64,000 nucleotides of DNA from Chionoecetes opilio (taxonomy: Eukaryota > Arthropoda > Malacostraca > Decapoda > Majidae), in contig JACEEZ010025357.1 of the NCBI GenBank assembly GCA_016584305.1, positions 25,001-89,000 on the forward strand, read 5' to 3'. The notes below the pieces were generated by a model. It saw only the letters and a list, made by a program, of their open reading frames with translations, was not told where the DNA came from and searched no databases. Shown one piece after another: positions 31,992-42,309 of the stretch. The number at the start of each line of letters is the position of its first letter. Positions within the stretch are counted from its first letter, which is position 1. The position numbers and the translations under genes were made by a program.

Positions 31992-34080
31992 TTATTTGCC
32001 AAGGTAGACCTACTTCATATTTACCATTAACATGATTGACAGTGTGATCATAGTGATCTAGAGTATTTTGACCCTCTTTAGGTAACTGTTCAGGTATGAT
32101 ACCGATAGTTTCTAGATCCCATAATGTGTGCACGGGGATATCCCCTTCTTCCAATAACTCATTGATTTGAGTGGGTACTAATGGAGTCCCTATTCTAGCA
32201 ACAACCAAGAGGGGTTGTGCATGACTAGGAATGCATTCCTCTTGTTTTGGCTGGTGAGTGGTTTGTGGGATAGGTCCCATTATAACATCACCACCGGCAC
32301 TGGTGAACATGGAAATGTTATGTCTTTTGATGACGTTACTTAGGAATCGCCCAAAATTATCAGCGCCTATTATTAATTGGTATGGGCCATCAACATCTTC
32401 AAAGGTATTTCTAACTAGTCTAACACCTTTCTGTTTCAACATTTCAGCTGTAGATTTAAGTCCTTTTACAGTTAAATTTATACCGATGTCATTAACTACA
32501 GCAGCTACCCTACATTTATAATTTCCTAATTGGACTAGTGGTCGAACAATGTCCAAACTTTGAACTTCTTTATTGGCCAGAAAGCCTGAAATGGCTAAGT
32601 TCACCTTGCTAATTATAGGTAGTTGTAATAGATCAACTATCTCTCCACTAATAAATGATCTTTGTGCACCACTGTCAAACATTGGTTTAGCAATGGCAGA
32701 ATTACCATTGTGGCTCACCTTCAACTCTGCCGTAGGGACAGCGGATGAACTACTCATACTAGTTACTGCCATTTTAACAACCGTAGGGTCTGTTCTCCCA
32801 TCACCATTAGGACATAAGGCTATGTGATGAATGGATTTTCTACACTTCTTACAAGTACCCAGACTAATAGGACAGGCTTGTATTGCATGTTTACCACTAA
32901 GGCAGGTTAGGCAGTTTCCCAGGTCCATTAACCTTTTGTACCTAGTGGAATAATCTGGGTATATATTACAAGTGGAGGGTGGATGTTCTTCCTCGCAGAA
33001 AGCACATTTTTTTCTGACTTCACTTGTAATAACCCTATATTTAGGAATGGCACCTGTTCTTTGAGTAGGTCTTGGTGATGGTTTACCGGCTGGTCTAGCT
33101 TGAAACTTATCTACCGGTTTTATTCCCATCGTAACTTTAGTAGGAGCGGGATAACTACCCACCAATGAGGGCTCTCTAAACTCTAAAGGTGGCTGATATC
33201 GCTGATTACCTTTAGGTCTAGTTATCTCAATCTCCCTGTGGGGGTGTTCCTGCTCAATACCTTGCAAATGTTTGCACTCTTGTAATAATCCCTCCTCTAT
33301 TTGCTTGACCGTGAAGTAATTACTATTGTACCTCTGATTTAAGCGGTCTCGCATCCTGGTTGGTAGTTTTCTCCATATCATGATACTAACCATCCAGTCT
33401 GACTCTGTCAAGGGTTTATGAGCTTCAATGGCTCTTAGTGTGCAATTTAAAGTTATTCTGAACTCTTCCAATTCTCTGTGATTGTGAGAAGGGCTCAGTA
33501 GATCCATGAACTTGCAGAAAAGATTCTTTGTTATCTGATCTTTATCTTCATAATTATCTCTAAGAATCTTGAGTGCCACATTATAATTGGCATTTTCTAC
33601 TGTTAATTCCTTTACCAGCAGATATGCAGAACCTCTCAACTGACCTAACAAATAGGTTAATTTATGCACCTCTGTTAAATCAGTCCTATCATCAATCAAT
33701 TTGAATTTATCCCAGAAAGAATACCAATTCTCACCCTCAAAATGGGGCAATGACAAATCTGGTAATTGAAGTTGGGGTAAAGAGGCTTTGGCTGTGGGTT
33801 TCTGATCATGCACAAAGTTCTCATATGTGAATACTGTTTCCATGTATTTGGTACATTCTTGATCATACTTGGTCTCATAATTAATTAATTCTTTATCCCC
33901 AGCTTCTAATAATTGAAAGTAAGCCTCTTCATAATTATCCCATTTAGTTTTTAGCATTAGCAGTCCTGACTTTAAACTACTATAGTCAATAGGGATAGTC
34001 CCAGCTGCTACCTCACACTTATTATATATTCGTGTAAGCCATCCTAATTTCGCCGCTAATGCTTTAGTCCCTTCCGCCAT
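31957..34080 (-). CDS. BEL/Pao gag and A17-type protease
   Basis: A 707-codon open frame. An N-terminal coiled region is followed by LPQLQLPDLSLPHFEGENWY, the DUF1759 gag signature, then LTYLLGQLRGSAYLLVKEL. A basic Pro-rich linker leads to Cys/His knuckles (CAFCEEEHPPSTC, CLTCLSGKHAIQAC, CKKCRKSIHHIALC). The protease motif is KPMFDSGAQRSFIS (D-S-G). The frame ends at PVLPSNYHS, where a frameshift separates it from RT. It makes the particle core and the protease that matures it. Confidence 0.88.
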   Translation of the reverse strand: MAEGTKALAAKLGWLTRIYNKCEVAAGTIPIDYSSLKSGLLMLKTKWDNYEEAYFQLLEAGDKELINYETKYDQECTKYMETVFTYENFVHDQKPTAKASLPQLQLPDLSLPHFEGENWYSFWDKFKLIDDRTDLTEVHKLTYLLGQLRGSAYLLVKELTVENANYNVALKILRDNYEDKDQITKNLFCKFMDLLSPSHNHRELEEFRITLNCTLRAIEAHKPLTESDWMVSIMIWRKLPTRMRDRLNQRYNSNYFTVKQIEEGLLQECKHLQGIEQEHPHREIEITRPKGNQRYQPPLEFREPSLVGSYPAPTKVTMGIKPVDKFQARPAGKPSPRPTQRTGAIPKYRVITSEVRKKCAFCEEEHPPSTCNIYPDYSTRYKRLMDLGNCLTCLSGKHAIQACPISLGTCKKCRKSIHHIALCPNGDGRTDPTVVKMAVTSMSSSSAVPTAELKVSHNGNSAIAKPMFDSGAQRSFISGEIVDLLQLPIISKVNLAISGFLANKEVQSLDIVRPLVQLGNYKCRVAAVVNDIGINLTVKGLKSTAEMLKQKGVRLVRNTFEDVDGPYQLIIGADNFGRFLSNVIKRHNISMFTSAGGDVIMGPIPQTTHQPKQEECIPSHAQPLLVVARIGTPLVPTQINELLEEGDIPVHTLWDLETIGIIPEQLPKEGQNTLDHYDHTVNHVNGKYEVGLPWQINAPVLPSNYHS

Positions 34081-34370
34081 GATTTTAATTGATTAGATGA
34101 AATGAAAAAAAAGAAAAGAAAAGAAGTTGGATTTAAGTTTATGAGTTAGGGTTCCCTAATTTAATCTAATTCTAAGGGTTGACTCGGCCTACCAAGGCGC
34201 GGAGCCAGGCCTATAACCATCCACCACTTTATTTAATTTAACTAACTTCACAAGCATTGTTGGCGGATGGTAGCTTAAATGCGGCCTGTATGGTGGCTGT
34301 CTGTGGCTCAGCGGGCAGGTACGGCGGGCGAGTACGGCGGCCTGTTTATGGTGGCCAAGTCCAGGATTGT
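34081..34370 (-). other. Spacer between SGNH ORF and gag
   Basis: No frame is seen. Contains GGCGGGCGAGTACGGCGG-like direct repeats on the + strand (34314-34345). It might hold a splice site or internal ribosome entry for gag; none is provable. Confidence 0.4.
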
Positions 34371-34982
34371 TTAAACCAAAGGGGGCGGGGAAACTGGTGT
34401 TTCTATCTCTGTATCAGACCAGTATCCACCTAGTGCTTGGATAGCATCCCACTCCCCTTTCTTATACTTTATGAAATTTATAAACTTGGCTTTTACAAAA
34501 TAACAACCTCGCCTCGTCCAGTGCACGCCATCTCGAGAGAGATCTGCTTCAAAAGGCTGTGCGTTAAAATGTACTACTGCATAGCCTTTTAATTCTCTCT
34601 TCAAGGCCCTATTTATAGCATCTTTGACCCTATCATAGCTGAGTTGGCTCACCAGGTGATGTCTAGGAGATCGATTGGTCTTCCTAGGCTCTATTAAACA
34701 CACTCCTACACGACTGCCACACTTCTCCTCTATTTTCTTCACTATACCTTTTATATTATTTGTGATGACTCTGGGGCTACACTCATCATCTATATCATTG
34801 CCTCCCAGAAAAAGGATTGTGAGGTCATGAGGCCACTCAAGTACTGCATTGTGACGCGTGTCTGTGTTAAATTTATCAGCCCGGCCACCTGGTGCTTGAA
34901 AAAGCCTGAGATCCACATTTTCCATGGCCAGTCGCCGAGGGCATAAACTGTGTGACCCACTACTCACCCTATACATTCCCAA
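34371..34982 (-). CDS. SGNH/GDSL-hydrolase-like ORF inside BEL/Pao, before gag
   Basis: An intact 203-codon frame starts 27 bases after the 5' LTR. Visible SGNH blocks are a degenerate block I (SSGSHSLCPRRLA, Ser10 the likely nucleophile), block II-like APGGRAD (30-36), block III FLGGNDIDD with the oxyanion Asn62, and block V SRDGVHWTRRG with Asp151 and His154. The length fits a compact SGNH domain of esterases/lipases. SGNH domains are known from ORF1 of CR1/L2 LINEs; I know of no standard BEL/Pao gene of this type. It is followed by about 290 non-coding bases and then gag. The clean frame in an otherwise broken element suggests selection until recently. GDS being SGS could mean weak or no catalysis. 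Confidence 0.78.
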   Translation of the reverse strand: MGMYRVSSGSHSLCPRRLAMENVDLRLFQAPGGRADKFNTDTRHNAVLEWPHDLTILFLGGNDIDDECSPRVITNNIKGIVKKIEEKCGSRVGVCLIEPRKTNRSPRHHLVSQLSYDRVKDAINRALKRELKGYAVVHFNAQPFEADLSRDGVHWTRRGCYFVKAKFINFIKYKKGEWDAIQALGGYWSDTEIETPVSPPPLV

Positions 34983-34988
34983 AGATAA

Positions 34989-35006
34989 TCCTCACTCGGG
35001 GTACCA
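34989..35006 (-). promoter_or_regulatory. BEL/Pao primer-binding site
   Basis: Three bases inside the 5' LTR, the - strand reads TGGTACCCCGAGTGAGGA, complementary to a tRNA 3' end (CCA). The + strand image TCACTCGGGGTACCA resembles, with small indels, the end of animal tRNA-Trp; the tRNA identity is uncertain. Confidence 0.6.
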
Positions 35007-35009
35007 AAC

Positions 35010-35785
35010 TGTTGAAATTATCGCCCATCAACTGATGGACGACAACAAACTGTTGAAATTATAATATTAATTAACGTGAACTCTCCTTGCTATTAACCCA
35101 TAATCTACCTAAGCTGCACAGATACCCTATTTAGATGCTAACTAAGGTATACTCAGCAGTGGCAGATGGGTTGAGGTTTATGAAGGCAGATCATTATCTT
35201 GAGGGAGTATTGGTGAGACGCTGTGGTACACAGAATGGCAGAGCAGCTGGCTGTGTAACGTAATGGCGTCGCGGACTGGTAGGCTGACGTAGCTTTTCAC
35301 AGCTGGTCGTGATTTTATAAGATGTGTTTTACACCTCGTCCTTGTCTTAACTGATTGATCGGTTAAAGTTTACTCATATTAATATGAGGTTGACTACACC
35401 TTGGTGTACAATCAAAGACTGACTACAACTTCATAGTGTAGCTGCTAACTCGTGACTAAATGTCTTGACTACAACTCCTTCGCAAGACAGCTGGAGCTTA
35501 CACATGGAACACGTTCCAATAATGTTTATTCCTATACGTGGAAGTTCCTCACAATTCTTATATTATGTTAATCCTTTGATTAATTGTGGTATTATAGGTG
35601 AATACCACCAAAATTATATTACTATATCTAAATACATCTTAATTTATACCCAAATCTATAATAATATATACATAGGTGGAATTTGTATTCGTATCCCGCC
35701 TTCCTGGTGGTAGGCGCCAAATTTCACCATTACAATTAATGCCTTTCTCAAAATTAGAGAGCAGTTTTAATGGATAATTTCCACA
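35010..35785 (-). repeat. BEL/Pao 5' LTR
   Basis: On the - strand it starts TGTGGAAATTATCC and ends TTTCAACA. It should hold the element promoter; no TATA box was assigned with confidence. Confidence 0.93.
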
Positions 35786-36094
35786 GACAGGAAGAGAATG
35801 GATGTTATTGCTGCTGCTGCTGCTGGAAACATTCTCTCTATGAGCTTCCGTCGCAAATCATTACTTATGGGATAACTATGTTCCAGGAGGCGAGACAATA
35901 AGTTGTTAACGTCCGCCTACTCTTTCCGCTTGTGGACCATGCATCGCCTCTGTTCTTCCTTAGCCGCGACATTTAATGAGGATTGGCTTTGTTAGGGGTA
36001 AAGTGGGGATTAGGTTAGGTTAGGTAGATTAGTGATCTGAAGGTGGGTTAGTTAGTTTAATTTTCATATCTCATATACACTCCCTTCCTATTAA

Positions 36095-36682
36095 CCCTTT
36101 CACGTCAATGACGTTTGAGCGTTCATCCAAAAATAATATTTAAAGTATTTATTAAAAATCTTAAAAAGCAGCGGGTTGACGTGAGATTCACTTGCCGTGT
36201 GGGGAATACATATATTATAATAAAATTTTGTGATAATAATATTATATATATATTAGCAATTATTTATTAAAAAAAAAAAATTACGTATCGTTCACTCTTC
36301 GTTAGGCTTTATTTTTGAGCGAATTACATATATTTCATTGGAAGGAATTTATTCAGCTATGTCATGGAATGTAGAAAAATCTTCTATGATTATAAGTTGA
36401 TTTTTGGCATATTATTTTTTGCCGCAAGGTGTTATTTTTTTTTTTTTTCACTTCTAACTCGAGGTTTTGTAAGTTACTTTCATGCTAGCGTATTTTTTGA
36501 ACATTGTATGATATAGGAAATGATCTTAGCTTAAAAACGAAACATAATTGAACTCGATACCTCTGATAGTTTAGTTTCTAGACGCGGTGGAAGTACAACT
36601 TTTTTCCCGCGCGTGACATTTCGGGTGACAATGGGTTTACGTGGGACAACAAAAAGTGAATGACAATGGTGACGTGAAAGGG
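36095..36682. mobile_element. piggyBac-like MITE with TTAA sites
   Basis: TTAA at 36091-36094 and 36683-36686 encloses inverted ends CCCTTTCACGTCAATGACG and GGTGACGTGAAAGGG. It is 588 bp without a transposase. Ends beginning CCC next to TTAA are typical of piggyBac. Confidence 0.8.
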
Positions 36683-36689
36683 TTAAGTA

Positions 36690-37120
36690 CGTCTTATATC
36701 TCCGAAAGTAGTGATTTGCGACGGAAGTTCATGGAGAAAATGTTTCTTAGAATCTATTAAGGTGAACAGAAACCACACTCCCATTTGTGTACGGAATTTC
36801 GGTCCTACTGTAAACATTTACCCTACATTTACCTGGCCAAATATTGGTGCTTTTTCAGATAGAGATATTTTTATGGTAAATCTGAAGAAGAAGTCCTTCA
36901 CCCCTATTTTTTTCTTCTTCCCCCTATAGCCAACAAGCCTGGGGAACTGGCGGGAATACGGAGTTTTTGGGTGTTGGAAGCAAACATAACTGATTTATGG
37001 CTCCCAAAAAATCATCAAAGTCACTATATGTAAAAATCTAGGGAATTCCGCTTGCCTAATGTCCCCACCATTTACAGATACCTAGCTACGCCACTGGGCC
37101 AGACTGTGGCAGACTTGAGA
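36690..37120. other. No gene seen; diverged repeat
   Basis: The block GGTGCTTTTTCAGATAGAGA and AATCTAGGGAATTCC resembles parts of 22210-22560, so an old dispersed repeat is likely. Confidence 0.4.
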
Positions 37121-37296
37121 CGTTTTCTGCGGGGATCCTGATTGCAACCGAAAATTTTCGGTTGCTCAAATTTTGATCCCTGTTCAACCATCCAGGGAAG
37201 ATGATTGGCCCGACCCGCAATCATTTGTTGTTGTTGTTGTGACCATTTGCAATAGAAAATTTTCCGATTGCAACCAAAATTCCCCCGCAGAAAACG
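37121..37296. mobile_element. Small inverted-repeat MITE
   Basis: CGTTTTCTGCGGGG at the left and CCCCCGCAGAAAACG at the right, with GATTGCAACCGAAAATTTTC-type inner repeats. 176 bp, no coding. Confidence 0.6.
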
Positions 37297-37444
37297 CCTT
37301 TGGTTAGACACACCAAGGCAGACTGTCTTGTATGGCAGTCTATGGCAGTCTGCATCACAAACCAGTCAACACTCCCTTGGCTGTCATACTTTCTGCCTTC
37401 CCGCCCGCATATTTTCCAACTCTATGCTATAGTTAATGCTAGTA

Positions 37445-38486
37445 CACACAAACCTCGATTTCCCGGATATTGGATTTTCCGGACAAAATCCGAGGTCCGG
37501 GGATATGTCAGTCTCGGGCAATTTTTTTTTTTTTTTTTCTTTTTTTCCCCCGTTGAAATGCCTGGTCCTGCTCGTAAATTGACCAGGTTGTCCGGCGGTA
37601 TGAGCGCCTCCTGTCACCCCTGGTCAGTGTCCGCGCCTCCCGCCAGGTGGCAGCATGCTCAGCGGTCGTATTGTTTACATTTGGACACACAACATTCACG
37701 GTTCACCTGCACAGCCTCCGTCAGTCACCTGACTCCCACTGCCCCTGGTGCAAGAACATTTCTGAGACTATTGAACACTTTCTGCTGCCTCCCGCCAGGT
37801 GGCAGCATGCTCAGCGGTCGTATTGTTTACATTTGGGCACACGACACTCACGGTTCACCTGCACAGCCTCCGTTAGTCCCCTGACCCCCACTGCCCCTGG
37901 TGCAGGAACGTCTCTTGAGACTATTGAACACTTTCTGCTGCCTCCCGCCAGGTGGCAGCATCCTCAGCGGTCGTATTGTTTACATTTGGACACGACACTC
38001 ACGGTTCACCTGCACAGCCTCCGTTAGTCCCCTGACCCCCACTGCCCCTGGTGCAGGAACGTCTCTTGAGACTATTGAACACTTTCTGCTGCTTCTCGCC
38101 AGGTGGCAGCATGCTCAGCGGTCGTATTGTTTACATTTGGGCACACGACACTCACGGTTCACCTGCACCGCCTCCGTTAGTCCCCTGACCCCCACTGCTC
38201 CTGGTGCAGGAACGTCTCTTGAGACTATTGAACACTTTCTGCTGCCTCCCGCCAGGTGGGAGCATGCTCAGCGGACGTAAAAGTCCGCGGCGGGGTAGTT
38301 GATATTGGCGGTTGCCGGACAGTAAATACTAGAGTAGGATAAACGTCCGGGGGTGGGTAATGGCATCGGACTTTTTTTTTTTTTTTTTTTTTTGAGGATA
38401 ATTCCTGGACTGTTGCGATTCCCGGACTTTTGCGGTTCCCGGACCAGTGCTCCCCCCTATTAGTCCGGGAAAACGAGGTTTGTGTG
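37445..38486. mobile_element. Pogo-like element carrying an amplified LINE tail
   Basis: TA-flanked inverted ends CACACAAACCTCGATTTCCC (37445) and GGGAAAACGAGGTTTGTGTG (38467-38486). Between them lies a tandem array of a LINE RNase-H/post-RNase-H segment (37649-38260). The ends resemble those of the element at 58460 (AACCTC-x-TTT-CCGG). No transposase. A second, shorter block repeats the right half at 38500-38935, and part of the end again at 38989-39064. Confidence 0.65.
37649..38260 (+). repeat. Tandem array, about four copies of a 150-153-bp LINE-derived unit
   Basis: Copies of GGCAGCATGCTCAGCGGTCG start at 37649, 37801, 37954 (with one change) and 38104, and a partial one follows. Each unit encodes LTPTAPGAGTSLETIEHFLL-type sequence, matching the C-terminal Cys/His segment of the LINE RNase H at 58995-59110. 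An isolated copy recurs at 38576-38730. The open frames here are repeats of one unit, not a gene. Confidence 0.85.
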
Positions 38487-38824
38487 TATATATATATAAA
38501 TTGACCAAGTTGTCCGGCGGTCCGAGCGTCTCCTGTCACCCCTGGCCAGTGTCCGCGCCTCCCGCCAGGTGGCAGCATGCTCAGCGGTCGTATTGTTTAC
38601 ATTTGGGCACACAACATTCACGGTTCACCTGCACAGCCTCCGTTAGTCCCCTGACCCCCACTGCCCCTGGTGCAGGAACGTCTCTTGAGACTATTGAACA
38701 CTTTCTGCTGCCTCCCGCCAGGTGGCTGCATGCTCAGCGGACGTAAAGTCCGCGGCGGGGTAGTTGATATTGTCGGTTGCCGGACAGTAAATACTAGAGT
38801 AGGATAAACGGTGGGTAATGGCAT

Positions 38825-38863
<39 letters not shown>

Positions 38864-38930
38864 GATTCCCGGACTTTTGCGGTTCCCGGACCAGTGCTCC
38901 CCCTTATTAGTCCGGGAGATCGAGGTTTGC

Positions 38931-38984
<54 letters not shown>

Positions 38985-39064
38985 TTACTTGCGATTCCCG
39001 GACTTTTGCGGTTCCCGGACCAGTGCTCACCCCTATTAGTCCGGGAAATCGAGGTTTGTGTGTA
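38487..39064. repeat. Partial duplications of the pogo-like right half
   Basis: The block GACGTAAAAGTCCGCGGCGG to GATTCCCGGACTTTTGCGG and the end GAGGTTTGTGTG/GAGGTTTGCGTG recur at 38280-38486, 38738-38935 and 38989-39062, separated by T runs and a (TA)n tract (38937-38976). This suggests unequal exchange or nested insertion. Confidence 0.7.
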
Positions 39065-39649
39065 TGTGGTTTCCGAGTAATGACGTTTGACTGTAGCTCC
39101 AAAACTAACCATAGGATTTTCTCGAAAGTACCTTCATTGTGATTCCCACACACACATGGTTTACCTTACTTACCAATCCATGTTTTGGAGAAGTGCCAGG
39201 TCCTCCTGCTGAACCTCAGGCTCCGCTAACACCTGTTCATCCACCTCGTACTCGGGCTCAAACATATAGGGTTGGGATCCCATGACAATCTGAGGTTCGT
39301 TTTCCTCATATATGCGACCAGCGTCATTTCTTTCGGTCTCAGATTGAGCATCGTACTCTAGATCTGTCACAGTGACAGATTCACTGTCTGACACCGAAGT
39401 ACAATCGCTCATCATAACATTTGCCGACAGGTGTCAGACAGATGTTTACATTGGAGCCCTCCTCTTCTGACGTCATCAATAATAGTCGTAGTCCTGTTGG
39501 AGGGAAGATTTTTTTTTCCGCGCACTTTTTACAGAAGTCTTATTTTTACGGAAATAGGGCATCAAAATCAATTATTTTTGGTGGATTAGGTGTTTTGAAT
39601 GTACATTCAACATAATTAGGCAAAAAAAAAATGGGTCTGGACGATTACT
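39065..39649 (-). mobile_element. TTAA-ended element with a coding first exon (5' part)
   Basis: On the - strand the element begins after TTAA (39650-39653) with AGTAATCGTCCAGACCCAT. A leader of about 230 bases follows, then an exon (39170-39415) and intron start. The leader matches 61251-61440. The distal part is missing; it abuts the pogo-like repeats near 39064. Confidence 0.62.
39170..39415 (-). CDS. First exon resembling P2X7-type 'ballast' domain proteins
   Basis: 81 codons: an acidic N-terminus (MMSDCTSVSDSESVTVTD), then GSQPYMFEPEYEVDE (46-60), ending LALLQNMDW at a perfect donor (GATTG|GTAAGTAAG). Proteins with the P2X7 C-terminal zinc-binding (ballast) domain often carry a PYxFEP motif and then an R-L-x-N-x-D-W-C-x-C core. 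This exon would end just before the first cysteines. The assignment is from motif memory. Its position 235 bases inside a TTAA end suggests transposon origin. Confidence 0.5.
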   Translation of the reverse strand: MMSDCTSVSDSESVTVTDLEYDAQSETERNDAGRIYEENEPQIVMGSQPYMFEPEYEVDEQVLAEPEVQQEDLALLQNMDW

Positions 39650-39653
39650 TTAA

Positions 39654-40380
39654 GGGGATCGGCCGTTTTTTGTGGGATTTTTTAAATTTATTGAGCTACG
39701 GTTATGATATGTATACCATGTATTAGAGACACCATGTATAACAATTGATTGTAGAACAAAAAACATAATTTGTGGCTTTATATTTTTCACAAAATACTTT
39801 TTTGTGTGTGATTTTTTGGCTATTTTGAAATGCTATTTACTCCTATGATAATTAACCTACACCAATGAAATAAATATGGTACAAGAACTTTGTTCAGACC
39901 ATCAAAGTTACGGAGAGATAACTGAGTAAAAATGTATGGTTTGCAGGATATGAATTTTCGAATTTTCAATCCCATTTTTACCACAAACACACACAAAAAT
40001 CTGACAAAATTTTCCTCTGTCTGATATGAAGAAAAGCAAATCGTAACTTCATTTTATCAGGTTTGGGCATATTGTGTACTTTTTTTTATTGAAATTGGCC
40101 CAAAACTAAAAAAAGGAGATTTAATTTGAATGTAAAAAACTTATGTTTTGAGATACGGGCCTTATAAGTTTTTGAATACTTGTGAACAAGCATCAGTAAG
40201 TGATATAATGGCATTACATTTTTTTTATGAGCTATAACACATATAAAACAAGATTTATTTACATTCAATCATAAATGTTCATGTTCTGGTATAAAATTTT
40301 CAGTCTTCATTACAGCCAAATGATTTAATTAAATACATCTTTTATCTGCAAGCATTTCTCAATTCAAGGAAGATTTATCA

Positions 40381-40385
<5 letters not shown>
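39654..40385. other. No gene seen
   Basis: AT-rich (long T and A runs), with no open frame of interest and no element ends recognised. Confidence 0.45.
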
Positions 40386-40479
<94 letters not shown>

Positions 40480-40480
40480 T
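40386..40480. repeat. (CT)n microsatellite
   Basis: About 95 bases of CT repeat with one interruption (CG at 40456). Confidence 0.95.
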
Positions 40481-40489
40481 CAAAAGGGA

Positions 40490-40783
40490 GACTACAACTA
40501 TTGCGCGGGAAACTAGAGGCGAGAGTTTTGAGTTGCCAGTTTGCCACTGTTTGTGCCACTGCTAACCAAATGTACATCACCGGATGTAAATTGTTAATTT
40601 TTGTCTTCGTGATATGTATCATGTTCCCTTATTTTATTACACCTAGCTTGAAAAACATGTCTCTGATGGGGTCCTGGAACCAAACCTATATTTTACCATT
40701 ATTTATGTATTTCGCTATATGAGATTTCGCTTTACGAGTATGCCAGGTGGAACCTAACTGCTCGTATCTTCGGGACCTCCCTG
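40490..40783. mobile_element. One-ended pogo-like remnant
   Basis: The right end GCTCGTATCTTCGGGACCTCCCTG followed by TA (inverse reads CAGGGAGGTCCCGAAG) resembles Tigger/pogo termini, and TTCGCTTTACGAGTATGCCA lies nearby. The left end is not visible. Confidence 0.35.
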
Positions 40784-40789
40784 TATATA

Positions 40790-40844
40790 TATAGTATATA
40801 TATGCATTATATATATATAGAGAGAGAGAGATATATAGATATAT

Positions 40845-40878
<34 letters not shown>

Positions 40879-40892
40879 TGTGTGTTTGTGCA

Positions 40893-40929
<37 letters not shown>
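40790..40929. repeat. (TA)n/(GA)n/(TG)n microsatellite cluster
   Basis: TA, AGAGAG and then a long TG tract (40847-40928). Confidence 0.92.
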
Positions 40930-40931
<2 letters not shown>

Positions 40932-42275
40932 TTTTACCTAGTTGTATTTACCTAGTTGTAACATACAGGAAAAGAGCTATGCTCGTACTGTCCCGTCTCC
41001 AAATCTACTATTATCCAGTTTGCCTTTGAAGTCTTGAATACTTCTTGCATTAATCACTTTTGCATCAAGGCTGTTCCAGGCTTCTATGCTTCTATACGGG
41101 AAGCTGTATTTTTTTATATCCCTCTTGCATGTTGTCCTTTTCAATTTCTTCTCATGACCTCTTGTACTTCTGTCGTCCCACACAAACAGATAATTTCTAT
41201 CAATTTTTTCCAGACCCATTGATGTAACTAGCTAATAACTAATAGATGTAGCAGATACACTGCTGTAAAATCTCCCCTTTCTCTTCTTTTCTCAAGTGTT
41301 GGGAGTTTTAGTCTTGAAAGTCTTTTTTTATATGTTAGATCTCTCAGACTTGGAGCCATTTTTGTGGCTGCTCTTTGTATTCTCTCAATCTTCCTTATAT
41401 CCTTCTTTTTATGTGGTGACCAAATCACTGCCGCATTTTCCAACCTTGGTCGAATCAAAGATGTTATCAATTTCTTGATCATCTCTTCATCCAGATATTT
41501 GAATGCCATTCTTATATTCCTCAGCAACTGATATGTATCTCCTGTGATCTTGTTTATATGCTTCTCTGGTGACAAATTGTCCTTAATCCATACTCCCAGA
41601 TTTTTTTCGACCTTTGTTTTGATTATCCATTCGTTTCCCATCGAATACTTTCCTCTCTGTCTCTTTTTGCTACTGCCCATTTCCATCACTTTACACTTTT
41701 TGGCATTAAACTCCATTTCCCATATTTGACTCCATCTGAAAATCTTATCTAGATCCTTTTGTAAATCCTCACAGTCCTCTTTACTTTCTACTTTTCTTAG
41801 TAATTTAGCATCATCAGCGAATAAACTCATATAACTGTTTACTCCTTCTGCCATATCATTTACATAGACCAAGAACATCACTGGGGCCAATACTGATCCT
41901 TGAGGAACTCCACTTATCACACTGCACCATTCTGACTTTTGATCTTTTATTACTGTTCTCATCTCTCTGTTGCTCAAAAAGTTTTCCATCCACTTCAGCA
42001 AACCACCCTTCAATCCTCCTACATGTTCTAGCTTCCAGAGCAGTCTCTTATGAGGTACCTTGTCAAATGCCTTCTTTAAGGTCCAAGTAAATGCAATCGA
42101 CCCACCCTTCTCTTTCCTGTGTCACATCGATCACTCAAGTAAAAGCTCAATAAATTTGTTGTACATGACATTCCTCCTCTAAATCCAAACTGGCCACCTG
42201 CAAGTGTGTTTGTCTCTTCCAAATATTTCAACCATCTGTCCTTCACAATTTTTTCACACATTTTTGCCGTAAGAT
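40930..42275 (-). mobile_element. Antisense CR1/L2-group LINE, 3' half
   Basis: Truncated at its 5' end next to a short CA/GT tract (42276-42300). Its 3' end on the - strand has two tandem AACTAGGTAAATAC-like units (40932-40962), the short-repeat tail of this LINE group. The coding part is largely open. Confidence 0.85.
40977..42275 (-). pseudogene. LINE reverse transcriptase (CR1/L2 group)
   Basis: In order: GGQFGFRGGMSCTTNLLSFY, a shift, VPHKRLLW-type residues, SGVPQGSVLAPVMFLVYVND, SYMSLFADDAKLLRKV (intact Asp pair), VEKNLGVWIKDNLSPEKHIN and RPRLENAAVIWSPHKKKDIR. Then, after a frameshift at about 41222, the C-terminal YSFPYRSIEAWNSLDAKV. Only two or three lesions are evident. The endonuclease and ORF1 are missing. 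Confidence 0.85.
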
Positions 42276-42309
42276 CCAGTGTGTGTGTGAGAGAGCGCAC
42301 ACATGCCAA

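Larger units (their letters stand above)
24966..35785 (-). mobile_element. Full-length BEL/Pao LTR retrotransposon
   Basis: The LTRs (24966-25742 and 35010-35785) are flanked by GACAG on both sides (24961-24965, 35786-35790). In the - orientation the order is 5' LTR, tRNA-like primer site, an SGNH-hydrolase-like ORF, gag with DUF1759-type region and zinc knuckles, A17-type protease, RT, RNase H, integrase, 3' LTR. It is broken by an RTE insertion (27359-29522), an inverted-repeat element (about 30570-31408), a frameshift and several in-frame stops. The LTRs differ at roughly two dozen positions by eye, so it is not brand new. Confidence 0.93.

Noticed and set aside
37300..38746. Overlapping ORFs with repeated ETIEHFLL motifs
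   Set aside because: Tandemly repeated LINE-tail units inside a DNA element; period changes break the frame and there is no start or domain of a complete protein.
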